Counted from the first letter of the stretch, positions 10,301-18,346 are shown. The stretch is DNA of 64,000 bases from Lactobacillus gasseri ATCC 33323 = JCM 1131 (GCF_000014425.1 NC_008530.1:930001-994000); one strand, 5' to 3'. Notes: generated by a model not told the origin, from the sequence alone. Made by a program: numbers and translations.

Positions 10301-12797
10301 TAAAGCTGATTCTCAAAGTATAACCGTACGTTTTATTGATAAAGATAATAAAGACCAACAAGTAGGTAAAACGATTTCTATTAATGGTGTTACAGGTGAG
10401 AGCGCTGATTTCTCTTCTGTTGTTGTTCCAGAAAACTATGTATTAGCAGAAGGAGAAAAATTACCAACTAATCATAAATTTACTGCTGATGATCAAACAG
10501 TTTATACGGTTGAACTAAGACATAAAACTGAAAATGCAAAAATTGATCCTAATGCTAAGCTCAGTCAAAAAGTTAGTCGTACTATTTTGATTACCCAACT
10601 TGATGGTAGTGTCAATAAGATTATTCAAGAACATACTTTTACTCGTACTGGCGAGAAAGATATGGTCACTGGAAATATTAATTATGGACCGTGGTCAGAA
10701 AATGGTAAGTATACTTTCAATGATATTTCAGTGAAAGCAATTGCAGGTTATGCAATTAGTGGTTCAGCACCTGAAGTTGTAGTAACACCAGAAACTAAGG
10801 ACTCGACAGTCAAGATTAGCTATGTTGCTAATGGACAGACTAGTTATTATCAATTTATCGATGAAGATTATCAAGCAGGAGATCCTGTAATTAATCAAAA
10901 GCATCCTATTGCAGGTAAAACTGGAGATAGAATTAATTTAAATATTACGATTCCTAAGAATTATGACTTAGCAAAGGGGAGCATATTACCAACTAGTTAT
11001 ACCTTTAAAGTTAGTGATAATAAGCCTCTTGTGATTTATTTAGTTCATCAAAAAGAAGCTTTGTCGGATGATACTAAAGCTGTTAGACGTAAAGTAACTA
11101 TTACTGATCCTGATGGTAAAGTTGATCCTAAGTCAACAACACAAAGTGTTACATTCGGTAGAAGCGATACCTTAGATAAAGTAACTAATAAACACATTTA
11201 TGGTAAGTGGAATAAGAATCAACAAACTTTACCAGCAATTGCTTTGTCAGTATTTGCTGGATATACACCATCTGGCAAGGTGGATGCAATTAATGTAACG
11301 GCTGATAGTAATAATCCTGCTGATATTAATATTAGTTACACTGCTGATAAGCAAAACAGTTTTTATCAGTTTGTAGACGATAATGAAGAGGGAACTAAGG
11401 TTGGTACAAGTCATCCAATTTCTGGAACCACTGATGAAATGGTTGACTTAACTAAAGCAATAAAAGATTCAGTTCCAACTAATTATGATTTAGTTCCAGA
11501 TCAGAACATGAGCTATACTTTTAAAGCTACGGATAATGCACCAATTATGATTCATTTAACTCACCATATTAGTGATCTTGTTAATGATTCTAGCTTAACT
11601 AAGACAGTTAGTCGTACCATTTTAATTACCAATATTGCTGGTAAAATTGATAAAACTATTCAGAAGCATACCTTTACTCGTATTGGTAAGAAGGATATGG
11701 TTACCGGAAATATTAGTTATGGACCATGGTCTGATAATAGTAAGTATGCTTTTGCTGCAATGCAGGTGCAGGCAGTTAAGGGATACGCAATTAATGGTTC
11801 GGCTCCAGAAATGGTGGTAACACCAGAAACTAAGGACTCGACAGTCAATATTAGATATCTTGCTAATGGACAGACTAGTTATTATCAATTTATCGACGAT
11901 GATTATCAGGTAGGAGATCCGGTAATTAATCAAAAACACACTATTGCAGGTAAGACTGGTGAAGATATTAAGTTAAATATTTCAATTCCTCAAAATTATG
12001 ACTTAGTGCAAGGCGCTATTTTACCAACAAGCTATACATTTGGAGCAGATAATAATAAACCAGTTATTATTCATTTAGTTCATCAGCTTAGCAAAGTGGC
12101 TAATGATCCAAAATTGACTAAGGTAATTGCTAGAACGATTAATGTAACTAAAACTGATGGGACTACTAATTCTATTGTTCAAGCAGTTAAGTTTGTTCAG
12201 ACGGCTATAAAAGATGCTGTTACAAATAATATTTCATTTATGAATGATTGGAAGAATGTAGGTTCAGATAGTTTTGCCGAATACAATGTGCCTGAAATTA
12301 AAGGTTACACTCCAAGTCAAAGCAAGGTAGAAAAGCTAACGCCGAAATTTAATAATCAAAATGAAATTATCAATATTTCTTACATTAAAAATAAACAGCT
12401 AAATCCTACAAAACCTGTTAAGCCAATTGTGACGCCGATTTCGTCAGATAATAAGGAACAATCTACTAACAAGCAACATATTTCAACTAATATTGCTGAG
12501 TCAAAAGTAATCACAGAAAATATGGAGCAACATATTTCTAAACCTAATAGAACTAATAATTTGATTTCTGAAAAAGAAAATGAGCCAAGATACATGTCTC
12601 ATTCACAAGTAACTACTATGAAGAAAGTAGATGATGTAAAGAAACCAAAGCGTATCAATAAGATAAAGACTGAAAAAGCAACTTTACCGCAAACTGGTAA
12701 TAATAATGAAAAAACGGCGGCTATAGTTGCAACTGGTTTAGCAGTTGATTTAAGTTTGATCGGTTTGGCTGGTTTAAAAAAGAAAAGATTAAATTAA
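4344..12797 (+). CDS. Giant LPxTG-anchored mucus-binding adhesin (YSIRK signal, BspA-like repeats, Mub/MucBP repeats)
   Basis: I place the start at the ATG at 4344, behind a strong GGAGG, giving 2817 residues; an upstream in-frame ATG at 4296 lacks a ribosome site. The signal peptide is of YSIRK type (variant RWSIRK at residues 11-16, VGAASVLLG at 19-27) with likely cleavage after AKA at residue 40. Residues about 260-370 contain BspA/DUF285-type repeats (motifs LDTSNLTDMSGMF, GWDVSHVTNMQQMF). A first MucBP-like module ends near residue 1022. It is followed by ten large Mub_B2+MucBP units in the order A-A-A-B-C-B-C-A-C-B'. A Pro/Lys/Ser-rich wall-spanning stretch precedes LPQTG (2781-2785), a hydrophobic segment and a basic tail, a sortase A signal. 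The protein should be covalently wall-linked and bind mucin or other host glycans (known for Mub proteins; ligand here unknown). The near-identical repeats invite recombination. Confidence 0.93.
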   Translation: MNFRDMKRKDRWSIRKLTVGAASVLLGTYFVASSQGVAKADTVKDNNVNNNTVNEQTSEKKISQPITPNTQAVVIAKNNHQNSENNTANLQNKADLIRQNNQKIINRLTVQKNTIQKVENSTFSEIKTREAANTQPFNIAKNSSKAVTTNSNDGLDESTFGKVDVSSWDTETVNNGLDITGYHGSDQEHLVIPNAADFTKAGKLTDENAVITVNAAKFKKILNTIKPTTVAISKTDNKKVQVSDKTAFGGNLTTENGVSTNDPNLKQMDLTNLDTSNLTDMSGMFCGAYKVKSLGNLSGWDVSHVTNMQQMFDENTYDSPALESLDGINKWNVSNVQNILCLFRNDTNLKDIDISGWDLSKATGGWTTGQVFASFTNISKTVINLNNVKLPSDFNLETSFANGQVVITNNGDLLQLDTTSKTPFKDNLTFRQYNSWGYYANPTVKTYSHSIFYDSKGSSDAKAIVQGVIDTFLHNNYANYQKVTIPTNAVYLSTKPSDSATAIANETYDIAKTETSDTTYHVFRDDEIPMQLTYVETDNNKNLGTVTVVGNGITIVTPYNTGLNPLPVTNLADWLGNDDYTKSDMSITGQKHFGFDGIAEPVNVEINLTKKVITEQRTVTVHLYERDSNGDPVKDSNGNYVSVAPDLKATFNYRQDEFVNSKGKVVKKSNIWLWDEKAPKTYDGANSQEVNVGYIEGVQSISNVKCWKVPINKEGTSYILVPNDGNWSTVEFSTPAVDGYYANPFIDNIVNGYPLLGRPANLFVNPRFNNSVRPGTSDTSDSSIAYTNQDGIYENKNEHIIWYFPKENTATIKRTINFVKNDASHTQLQETSTQDVNLNGSLVAANPNGTGKDYFTIYPAEYNDASIVTGSPIAVINNSNKPTYSWKAKDGQTSVNTDITGYTVSAVKIGNADYSTNENDIKYAKEIAQNTATLDSPADLNISFVYAPASLTSSYEFVDDDNKEQVIEPATSFSGKTGETVELNIKLPANYELAKGSTLPTSYTFKPSDNEQLKIHLIHQKKVLSDDTRTIRRKVTITDPDGKVDPKSTTQSVSFSRSDTLDKVTNKHIYGKWNKNQQTLLAIALSVFAGYTPSGKVDAINVTADSNNPADINISYTADKQNSFYQFVDDNEEGAKVGTSHPISGTTDEMVDLTKAIKDSVPTNYDLVPDQSMSYIFKASDNKPLIIHLTHQKKVLSDDTRTISRKVTITDPDGKVDPESTTQSVSFSRSNTLDKVTNQHIYGEWNTKQQTLPAIVLPVFPGYTPSGKVDAINVTADSNDPADINISYTADKQNSSYQFVDDNEKGAKIGTSHPISGTTDEMVDLTKAIKDSVPTNYDLVPDQNMSYIFKASDNKPLIIHLTHQKKVLSDDTRTISRKVTITDPDGKVDPKSTTQSVTFSRSDTLDKVTNKHIYGKWNKNQQTLPAITLSVFAGYTPSGKVDAINVTADSNNPADINISYIADKQNSSYKFVDDNENEATVGTSHPISGTTDETIDLTKAIKDSVPTNYDLVPDQNMSYIFKASDNKPLIIHLTHHISAVTNDSNLTKTVSRTINVTKPDGTKLAPVVQRVSFIQTATKDDVTGKVTYNNDWKANGKDSFTEYDAPVVDGYTANPAKIEKFTPNVNTKDSTKNIVYEAGSQSITVRFIDKDNKDQQVGEAISINGVTGKSADFSSVVVPENYVLAEGEKLPTNHKFTANDQTVYTVELRHKTEDAKIDPNAKLSQKVSRTILITKLDGSVNKIIQEHTFTRTGEKDMVTGNINYGPWSENGSYTFTAIIVKNIAGYAISGSAPKMVVTPETKDSTVNISYVANGQTNYYQFIDDDYQAGDPVINQRHDFAGKTGEAVKLNISVPQNYDLAKSNVVPIAYTFKTNNNQPIVIHLVHHLSAITNDPKLMKQVTRTINVTKPDGTKLAPVVQRVSFIQTATKDDVTGKITYHHDWKVNGGNSFTEYDAPIVDGYTANPAKIEKLTPDVNTKDSIVNIVYKADSQSITVRFIDKDNKDQQVGKTISINGVTGESADFSSVVVPENYVLAEGEKLPTNHKFTADDQTVYTVELRHKTENAKIDPNAKLSQKVSRTILITQLDGSVNKIIQEHTFTRTGEKDMVTGNINYGPWSENGKYTFNDISVKAIAGYAISGSAPEVVVTPETKDSTVKISYVANGQTSYYQFIDEDYQAGDPVINQKHPIAGKTGDRINLNITIPKNYDLAKGSILPTSYTFKVSDNKPLVIYLVHQKEALSDDTKAVRRKVTITDPDGKVDPKSTTQSVTFGRSDTLDKVTNKHIYGKWNKNQQTLPAIALSVFAGYTPSGKVDAINVTADSNNPADINISYTADKQNSFYQFVDDNEEGTKVGTSHPISGTTDEMVDLTKAIKDSVPTNYDLVPDQNMSYTFKATDNAPIMIHLTHHISDLVNDSSLTKTVSRTILITNIAGKIDKTIQKHTFTRIGKKDMVTGNISYGPWSDNSKYAFAAMQVQAVKGYAINGSAPEMVVTPETKDSTVNIRYLANGQTSYYQFIDDDYQVGDPVINQKHTIAGKTGEDIKLNISIPQNYDLVQGAILPTSYTFGADNNKPVIIHLVHQLSKVANDPKLTKVIARTINVTKTDGTTNSIVQAVKFVQTAIKDAVTNNISFMNDWKNVGSDSFAEYNVPEIKGYTPSQSKVEKLTPKFNNQNEIINISYIKNKQLNPTKPVKPIVTPISSDNKEQSTNKQHISTNIAESKVITENMEQHISKPNRTNNLISEKENEPRYMSHSQVTTMKKVDDVKKPKRINKIKTEKATLPQTGNNNEKTAAIVATGLAVDLSLIGLAGLKKKRLN
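7410..8957 (+). repeat. Three tandem type-A adhesin repeats, 516 bp each
   Basis: Units start at 7410, 7926 and 8442, each at the sequence GTTTTATCGGATGATAC, an exact period of 516 bp (172 residues). Each encodes a Mub_B2-like half (motif RKVTITDPDGKVDP) and a MucBP half (YQFVDDNE, GTSHPISGTTDE). Copies are nearly identical at DNA level. The joint identity of long blocks and scattered differences suggests gene conversion. Confidence 0.9.
8958..11057 (+). repeat. Two tandem B-C superrepeats, 1050 bp each
   Basis: Units 8958-10007 and 10008-11057 repeat with an exact period of 1050 bp, and each divides into a 525-bp B half and a 525-bp C half. B carries TINVTKPDGTKLAP and FIDKDNKDQQVG; C carries FTRTGEKDMVTGNINYGPW and YQFIDDDYQAGDP or a close variant. 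This is a second-order duplication of a two-domain block. Confidence 0.9.
11058..11573 (+). repeat. Fourth type-A repeat, displaced from the tandem array
   Basis: A 516-bp copy of the A unit lies after the two B-C blocks. Its central part (about 11110-11500) is almost identical to the first A unit at 7410, including the KHIYGKWNKNQQTL and AGYTPSGKV stretches, while its first few codons diverge. This looks like copy-and-insert or conversion between distant repeats. Confidence 0.85.
11574..12398 (+). repeat. Third type-C repeat and terminal degenerate B' repeat
   Basis: 11574-12092 matches the C units (HTFTRIGKKDMVTGN, QFIDDDYQVGDP). 12093-12398 matches only the first half of B (ARTINVTKTDGTTNS, FMNDWKNVGSDSF) and is the most diverged unit. 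It ends where the low-complexity wall-spanning region begins. Confidence 0.8.
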
Positions 12798-12838
12798 TCA
12801 ATAGATATTTTAATTTCATAAAAAGAGGCAAGATAATA

Positions 12839-15778
12839 ATGTTATCAAGAAATAATAATCATTTTAATGAACTTAAAGAAATAAGTCCTCGTTATTCAAT
12901 TCGTAAGTTTACTGTCGGAGCAGCTTCTGTTCTTATAGGGATGTCAATTTTCGGGCTAAATTCTCAAACAGCTCAAGCAGATAGTGTTAATGAAAATGGT
13001 TCAAATAAACAAAATCCTGCTGTTGAACAGGAATCAAGCAAGGCACTTACAACTAGTCCATCAAGTAATATTAAAAACGTGGTTGTAACTACTAAGAATG
13101 TAGATGCACAAAATCAAGTATCTGCTGAAAAGTCAAAGGTTAATACAAGCAGTGAACAAAAAGCAACTAATACCAATAAAGAAAGCAATCAACGTGCCGA
13201 GCTACAGATAGAAAATACTAAAAAAGTTATTGCAGCAAATAAAGATCAAACTAAACAAGTTTCAACTGCTGATCAAGATCAAGCTAAACCAGTTGCCAAA
13301 GAAAATTATAGTGTTATCCAGCATGATGTGGTTGCAAATAACGGAAATACCCCACATGATAGTGGCTATGTTCAACTAAATTTAGGATTAAAAATAGAAA
13401 ATACTAAGAACATTAATCCTGGTGATTATATTGATATTGATTTAGGCTTGCCACTACAATCTGGCCAGCAAAAAACGTATAGTGATGGTTTAGCAGAGAA
13501 AGATACACCAGTAACCGTTAAAGATAATGCAGGAAAGACGGATACAATAGGAAATATTGCCACAGTAGGAAATATTCCGAATGAATTTTACCGATTAAGT
13601 TTTAACGATCATATTCAAAAATATGGTGCCATACTTCTTAATCTTGATTTAAAGCAATATTCTTTAATTCAGCGTGCTATTAGTACTGTCGGCTATTCTC
13701 ATGAAAAGAATGGCCCAACCAGTTATAGTGCTCAAAATGATCTAGTTATTGGGGATGGCGCTTATAAATTTACTTCTGGGTTAAGCGTTCCTGTTAAATA
13801 TATTCCACAAGAAAGTAGTGGAGCGATTACTCCGCGGATTGGAGAAAACACATGGATTCAAGGAAGAAGTACTGGCATAAATTCTAGAGTATGGACTATT
13901 TATCCTGACGGATCATTTACTGTAAACGATAAATCTCCGCTTGGGTTAGATGGAATCGTATATTTTGCTAAGAATTTTGGTAATACTGCTACAGTAACGG
14001 TTTATAGTCCAAGTAATAATCCTTACTTTGATTATAATTATGCAAGCGACAACGAGATTAAAGAACAAATTGAAAGTGCATTTGCTCAACTAAAAGGGAC
14101 TAACAATTTAGATCAAATTGCTCAAGATAATTCAAATGTCGGTTTTAGTTTAAATAAAATACCAGAAAATAATATTTCAATTGTTGTTACTCATAGTGAC
14201 AATCCTGAAAAAGCATATAGCACAGTCTTGAAAGCCGATGGGTCGAAATACAGTTCAGATCAATTAATGACTTCACGTACATATCACATTACTGTTAATG
14301 GAGCTAATTTAGGTCAAATATATTCTTTACCAATTTCTTTTATTTCTGAAATTACTAAAGCAGGTGTTGATGTTTCAAAGCCTGACGATATTACTAAACC
14401 AGAAGAAGATAAGGCTCAGATATATCAAGATCAAGATAAGTATGAAGTACTTAATAACAATTTGAATAATGCTTATCCAATTTTATATAAGGGAATTAGA
14501 ATCAATAATCCCGAATTAATGAATTATATGAAGAACAATCTTGCTACTTGGATTGATGTGAAAGATGATAATAATCCGAATAATGAATTAGTAGGTCCAG
14601 CAGCTTATACTCTTAATGTATCTGTTGTAAATCAGCCAACTAACTTAAAGCCACAAAATATTGCAAATGGTGATTCTTCAGGGCAACAATTAGATCAAAC
14701 TATTCTTGTTATTTTCCAGGACTTAGATGAAAATAACAAAAATATCTTAAGTAAAGATTTAACTGGATTAAGTGGAGCTGATGCTAGATATTCAACTTTA
14801 AGTGATATTAAGGCTTTAGAAAATCAACATTATGAATTAGTTAGCGATGATACTAAGGGTCAAAATCTTAAGTTTGGTAATCAAAAACAAGTATTTTATG
14901 TCAAATTTAGACATGTTCTAAAGAAAGAAAAACAAGAAAGTAAGAGTGTTTCTAGAAATATTACTTATGTTGACGATAAAGGAAATCCTGTTAAGGGATC
15001 ACCTGATGGCAAAGCTAGCTATGTACAAAGTGCAAGTTTTGTTCGTTTTCCAGTGAAAGATTTAGTGACTGGTGTGGTCGGCTATAGTATTAATAATGAT
15101 GGTGCAATTGATACTCAGGATGGTACTCATGCATGGAAAGCAACTAGCAGTAATTATTTCGAAAAAGTAATTTCAAAAGATCCTGCATCATTAGGCTTTG
15201 AGCATGTTAACTATGCTGTTATTCCAGAAGAAACAGTAGATGCAAATACTAAAGATCAAGAGATCCAAGTTATTTATAGTGGTACTACTAAGAAGCCAGA
15301 ACCAACTAAACCCGACAAGCCAAACAAGCCGGAGAAACCGGAAACCCCGAATAAACCTGACAAACCGAGTGAACCAAGTAAGCCAGAAATGCCAAGCAAA
15401 CCTGATAAATCAAGTGAAAGCAAGTCAACTGAACCTGAGAAATTGATTCATCAAGCAACATCAGACACTTCAAAAAATCACAGTGAATCAACTGAAAAAG
15501 AAGATTTATCAAGATCAAAAGTTGCTTTAGATAAGACAAGTTTTTCACCTTTGGCTAGAAGAAATACTTCGTTAGTCAATGAGAAGATTAACACTTCTGA
15601 ATCATCAAAAGATTCAACCAATCTGACTAAAAATAGAACAGCAAATTCAAATAAAGAATTGCCACAAACAAGTAGTAACGCTCAACAATCAATTGATGAT
15701 GAAGTGATTGGTTCTGTTGCTTTATCAATAGGATTAATTGGTTTAGCTGGTGTTAAAAAGAGAAAAAAGGCAAGATAA
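12839..15778 (+). CDS. YSIRK-type wall-anchored adhesin with Pro/Lys-rich spacer and LPQTS sorting motif
   Basis: A 979-residue surface protein starting 41 bases after the giant adhesin, with AGAGG before the ATG. The signal peptide carries RYSIRKFTVGAASVLIG (18-34) and likely cleaves after TAQA at residue 47. A Gln/Asn/Lys-rich linker follows, then a large beta-rich N-terminal region (about 160-600) that I do not recognise. A MucBP-like strand set lies near 625-700 (ILVIFQDLDENNKN) and one Mub_B2-like domain at about 700-815 (SRNITYVDDKGNPVKGS). Residues about 820-865 are a Pro-Lys-Pro-Glu wall-spanning repeat. The sorting signal is LPQTS (941-945), not canonical LPxTG, but the hydrophobic helix and KKRKKAR tail are intact. 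Anchoring is therefore probable but its efficiency is uncertain. Confidence 0.85.
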   Translation: MLSRNNNHFNELKEISPRYSIRKFTVGAASVLIGMSIFGLNSQTAQADSVNENGSNKQNPAVEQESSKALTTSPSSNIKNVVVTTKNVDAQNQVSAEKSKVNTSSEQKATNTNKESNQRAELQIENTKKVIAANKDQTKQVSTADQDQAKPVAKENYSVIQHDVVANNGNTPHDSGYVQLNLGLKIENTKNINPGDYIDIDLGLPLQSGQQKTYSDGLAEKDTPVTVKDNAGKTDTIGNIATVGNIPNEFYRLSFNDHIQKYGAILLNLDLKQYSLIQRAISTVGYSHEKNGPTSYSAQNDLVIGDGAYKFTSGLSVPVKYIPQESSGAITPRIGENTWIQGRSTGINSRVWTIYPDGSFTVNDKSPLGLDGIVYFAKNFGNTATVTVYSPSNNPYFDYNYASDNEIKEQIESAFAQLKGTNNLDQIAQDNSNVGFSLNKIPENNISIVVTHSDNPEKAYSTVLKADGSKYSSDQLMTSRTYHITVNGANLGQIYSLPISFISEITKAGVDVSKPDDITKPEEDKAQIYQDQDKYEVLNNNLNNAYPILYKGIRINNPELMNYMKNNLATWIDVKDDNNPNNELVGPAAYTLNVSVVNQPTNLKPQNIANGDSSGQQLDQTILVIFQDLDENNKNILSKDLTGLSGADARYSTLSDIKALENQHYELVSDDTKGQNLKFGNQKQVFYVKFRHVLKKEKQESKSVSRNITYVDDKGNPVKGSPDGKASYVQSASFVRFPVKDLVTGVVGYSINNDGAIDTQDGTHAWKATSSNYFEKVISKDPASLGFEHVNYAVIPEETVDANTKDQEIQVIYSGTTKKPEPTKPDKPNKPEKPETPNKPDKPSEPSKPEMPSKPDKSSESKSTEPEKLIHQATSDTSKNHSESTEKEDLSRSKVALDKTSFSPLARRNTSLVNEKINTSESSKDSTNLTKNRTANSNKELPQTSSNAQQSIDDEVIGSVALSIGLIGLAGVKKRKKAR

Positions 15779-15792
15779 GCTACACTAAAGAG

Positions 15793-15830
15793 AAAGGAGA
15801 CCGACTTTAAGTCAGTCCCTTTTTCTTTTG
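15793..15830 (+). terminator. Rho-independent terminator after the second adhesin
   Basis: An imperfect hairpin (GGAGACCGAC with GTCAGTCCC around TTTAA) is followed by TTTTTCTTTT, 15 bases after the stop codon. It probably ends the two-adhesin transcript. Confidence 0.65.
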
Positions 15831-15856
15831 TGAGTGCTAAAATTAAACTATAAGAT
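15828..15856 (+). promoter_or_regulatory. Candidate promoter for the second anchorless Mub-like gene
   Basis: TTGTGA (15828-15833) and TAAGAT (15851-15856) are 17 bases apart. They directly follow the preceding terminator and sit 30 bases before the ATG at 15886. Assigned by position and spacing only. Confidence 0.35.
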
Positions 15857-15885
15857 ACTTTTTATTTATATATAGAGGTTAAAAG

Positions 15886-17617
15886 ATGGATGATAAGTTT
15901 AATCAGAATGAAAATATAGATGAACATGTGGTGATCGATGCAAATCATCCTGGATATGGTTTTACTAAAGAAAAACTATTAAAAAACAATTACGCAAACT
16001 GTTCATTATGTAGGTGCTGCTAGCCGAAATCCTCAAGATAATGTGACGAGGGTAAGTTTTAGTCATGTTTATATCATTAATAAAAAAAGTGGGAAAGTAG
16101 TTGAAGATCATGGCTTTCAGCCAAAAGAAAAGAGTATGCAATTAATTGGTACTCCAACACTTCCAGGTTATATTCCCGATCGAGTAGTAGTTGGTGGAGA
16201 AAAGGTAACGGTTAATGACTTAAATAAAGAATATATAGTTTCTTTTAAGCTCAACATGAAACCAACTAATACAATACAAAAGGCAAAAATTAGATATGTA
16301 GATTTAACTAATAATAATCAATTGCTGACAGAAGATACTGTTTCTGGTTTAGCAAATACACCAATTAATTATGATCCTCAACTTAAAATCAAGCATTTTG
16401 AAGAACAAGGCTATAAATTAGTAGCTAATGATTTTAATCATAACGGAGATGTCCAATTTTTTGGCAGTTTGGATGACTACTGCCCGGTTTTTATTATTAC
16501 TTTTATATCTGCTATTGAAGCTGTAAACGTAAATAATCCTGTAGAATGGGTTGATCCATCTTTATATCATAGAAAGAGTAAGCTGATTGTTAATTTTGAG
16601 GGATGCTCAAATCCGCCCGAGAAAATTATTCAAACAACTAATTGGTTCCGAACGATTACGATTAATAAAGCTGCCAAAAAAGTAATTTCTCATGGTGTTT
16701 ATGATAAAGCTTGGCATGCGGATAAAGAAAGATATCAAGAAATTAAAGTTCCCGTTGTTCAGGGTTATCACGCTGATTTAGATTTGATTAAACCAAAATC
16801 TATGACTTTAGATGATCAAGCCATTACAGTTCAGTACCACCCTAATGGTCATTTGATTCCAGTTGATGAAGCGGGAGTTGCTATTCCAGATGCACCAACG
16901 CCTCAGTTTGTATCAGACTCTAGTGATGCAAGTAAAGTTAAAAACAATCAAAATGTGCCGAAAGTAAGTGGCTATCAAGCAACTCTCGCTACAGTAACTC
17001 CAGCCAATCCAGGGCAAGATTTAACTGTAGTTTATGAAAAAATAAATAATAATGATGATACTTTATATATTAATCTAAATCACGATCATGAATCAGATTC
17101 TCAAACTACAGTAGTTCGTAAAAATATTGACCAAAAAACCGATTCGAAAAATAATAAAGTTCAAACAGCAATTATTAATTTTATTGATATAGATGATCAT
17201 GGTCACTCTATTACTTCTTCTGGAAAACTTTCTGGACGAGTTGGAGAATCAATTAATGATTTATATAGTACTGAAATCCCATTAAAAGTATTGAAAGAAC
17301 AAGGATATAAAGTTATATTTGATGACTTTAACGAAAATAGTGAAAAACAATACTTTAAAGACGGTGTTCTTCCTCAGATATTTACTATTGGACTAAGTAA
17401 AAAGCAAAGCGATAACCAGAGTAGTCAAGAAAGTTCAGATCTAAATGAAGAATATGAAAAATTACGTCAAACAAGAGAGCAGTTTAAACAAATAAAACCA
17501 ACGATTATGGATAATTCTAACGAATTGAATTCTTCGCAAACTGTTAATAAACTCATTGATATTATTACAGGTTTATTAACTTTGATATTTATGCTTAATA
17601 GAGGGGATAAGAAATAA
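15886..17617 (+). pseudogene. Mub-like repeat protein without signal or anchor (paralogue 2), frameshifted near the N-terminus
   Basis: An ATG at 15886 with AGAGG upstream opens a frame (MDDKFNQNENIDEHV) that is lost after about 33 codons at a run of six A (15981-15986) and stops at 16021. Removing one A joins it to the 524-codon frame ending at 17617, restoring KTITQTVHYVGAASRNP, which aligns with the same position in the paralogue at 1507 (RTIKQIVHYSGAGSRTP). The repaired product would be about 576 residues. It has two short MucBP-like domains (YVDLTNNNQLLTED; FIDIDDHGHSITSSG), Mub_B2-like modules, no signal peptide, no LPxTG, and a hydrophobic end (IDIITGLLTLIFML) with a basic tail. The shift is in a homopolymer, so phase variation or a sequencing error are alternatives to true inactivation. 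Translation could also reinitiate downstream. Confidence 0.75.
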
Positions 17618-17716
17618 AAGATTATGGGTCTATATAATTAATTTTGCATTTTCTTGCAAGATTTCATTAAAAAGCGCATATTTTAATTATAGACTTTAAA
17701 GATAGAAGGTAAGTTA

Positions 17717-18316
17717 ATGCTTAAAAATATTATCTTTGATTTTGGAAATGTCATCATGAATTATAGTCCCGATGAAATTTTGAATCATTATGAATTAAGT
17801 CCAGCAGACCATGATTTATTAAGAAAGAGTATTTTTGAATCTAAAGAATGGAGCGAGATTGACGCTGGAAAGATTTCAGAAAAAGAAGCAACTGAAATCT
17901 TTATGGATCGTGTACCAGATCGTCTAAAGGGTAAGGTTAAGCAAGTTATGGCAACTTGGCCAGAAAATGTTGATTTCTATGAACCAGTCTTTAATTATAT
18001 GGAAAAATTGCGCCAAGATGGTTATAAGATCTATGGCTTATCTAATACAGGGATGCAATTTGCAAATTTTGTTAAAAACTCTGAAATGGGAAATTATTTC
18101 GATGGCTATGTTTTTTCTGCTCAAGAAAAACTAATGAAGCCAGATAGAAGAATTTATGAAAAATTAATTGCTCGTTATATGTTAAAGCCTGAAGAGAGTT
18201 TATTTATAGATGATTTGAAAGCAAATACTGATGCAGCAAAGAAGTTAGGCATGCAGGCTTTTACGTTTAAAATTGATAAGCTAGGCGAATTACAAGATTA
18301 TGTCGCTAGTCATTAA
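17717..18316 (+). CDS. HAD-superfamily hydrolase (subfamily IA)
   Basis: A 199-residue protein preceded by AAGG. HAD motif I is IFDFGNV with nucleophile Asp8; the usual second Asp is replaced, as in the YihX-like 'FDFGNV' branch. Motif II is the Ser in GLSNTG (about residue 112), motif III the Lys in KPDRRIYE, and motif IV is LFIDD. Length and helical cap fit a HAD-IA phosphatase acting on a small phosphorylated metabolite; the substrate cannot be read from sequence. It lies 30 bases before the NUDIX gene and may share its transcript. Confidence 0.85.
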   Translation: MLKNIIFDFGNVIMNYSPDEILNHYELSPADHDLLRKSIFESKEWSEIDAGKISEKEATEIFMDRVPDRLKGKVKQVMATWPENVDFYEPVFNYMEKLRQDGYKIYGLSNTGMQFANFVKNSEMGNYFDGYVFSAQEKLMKPDRRIYEKLIARYMLKPEESLFIDDLKANTDAAKKLGMQAFTFKIDKLGELQDYVASH

Positions 18317-18346
18317 TTTAACTATAAAATTTTAGGTGATTAAAGA

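Noticed and set aside
7410-11573. Regular repeats that might suggest a CRISPR array
   Set aside because: The units are over 500 bp, coding and in frame; there are no short direct repeats with unique spacers and no cas genes.
10821-11939. Long leftward open frames inside the giant adhesin gene (for example 11622-11939)
   Set aside because: They are antisense shadows of the repeats, recur at each C unit, lack ribosome sites and encode no recognisable protein.
15300-15446. CCG/AAC-rich tract with open frames on both strands
   Set aside because: It encodes the Pro-Lys-Pro-Glu wall-spanning region of the adhesin; the other frames are composition artefacts.
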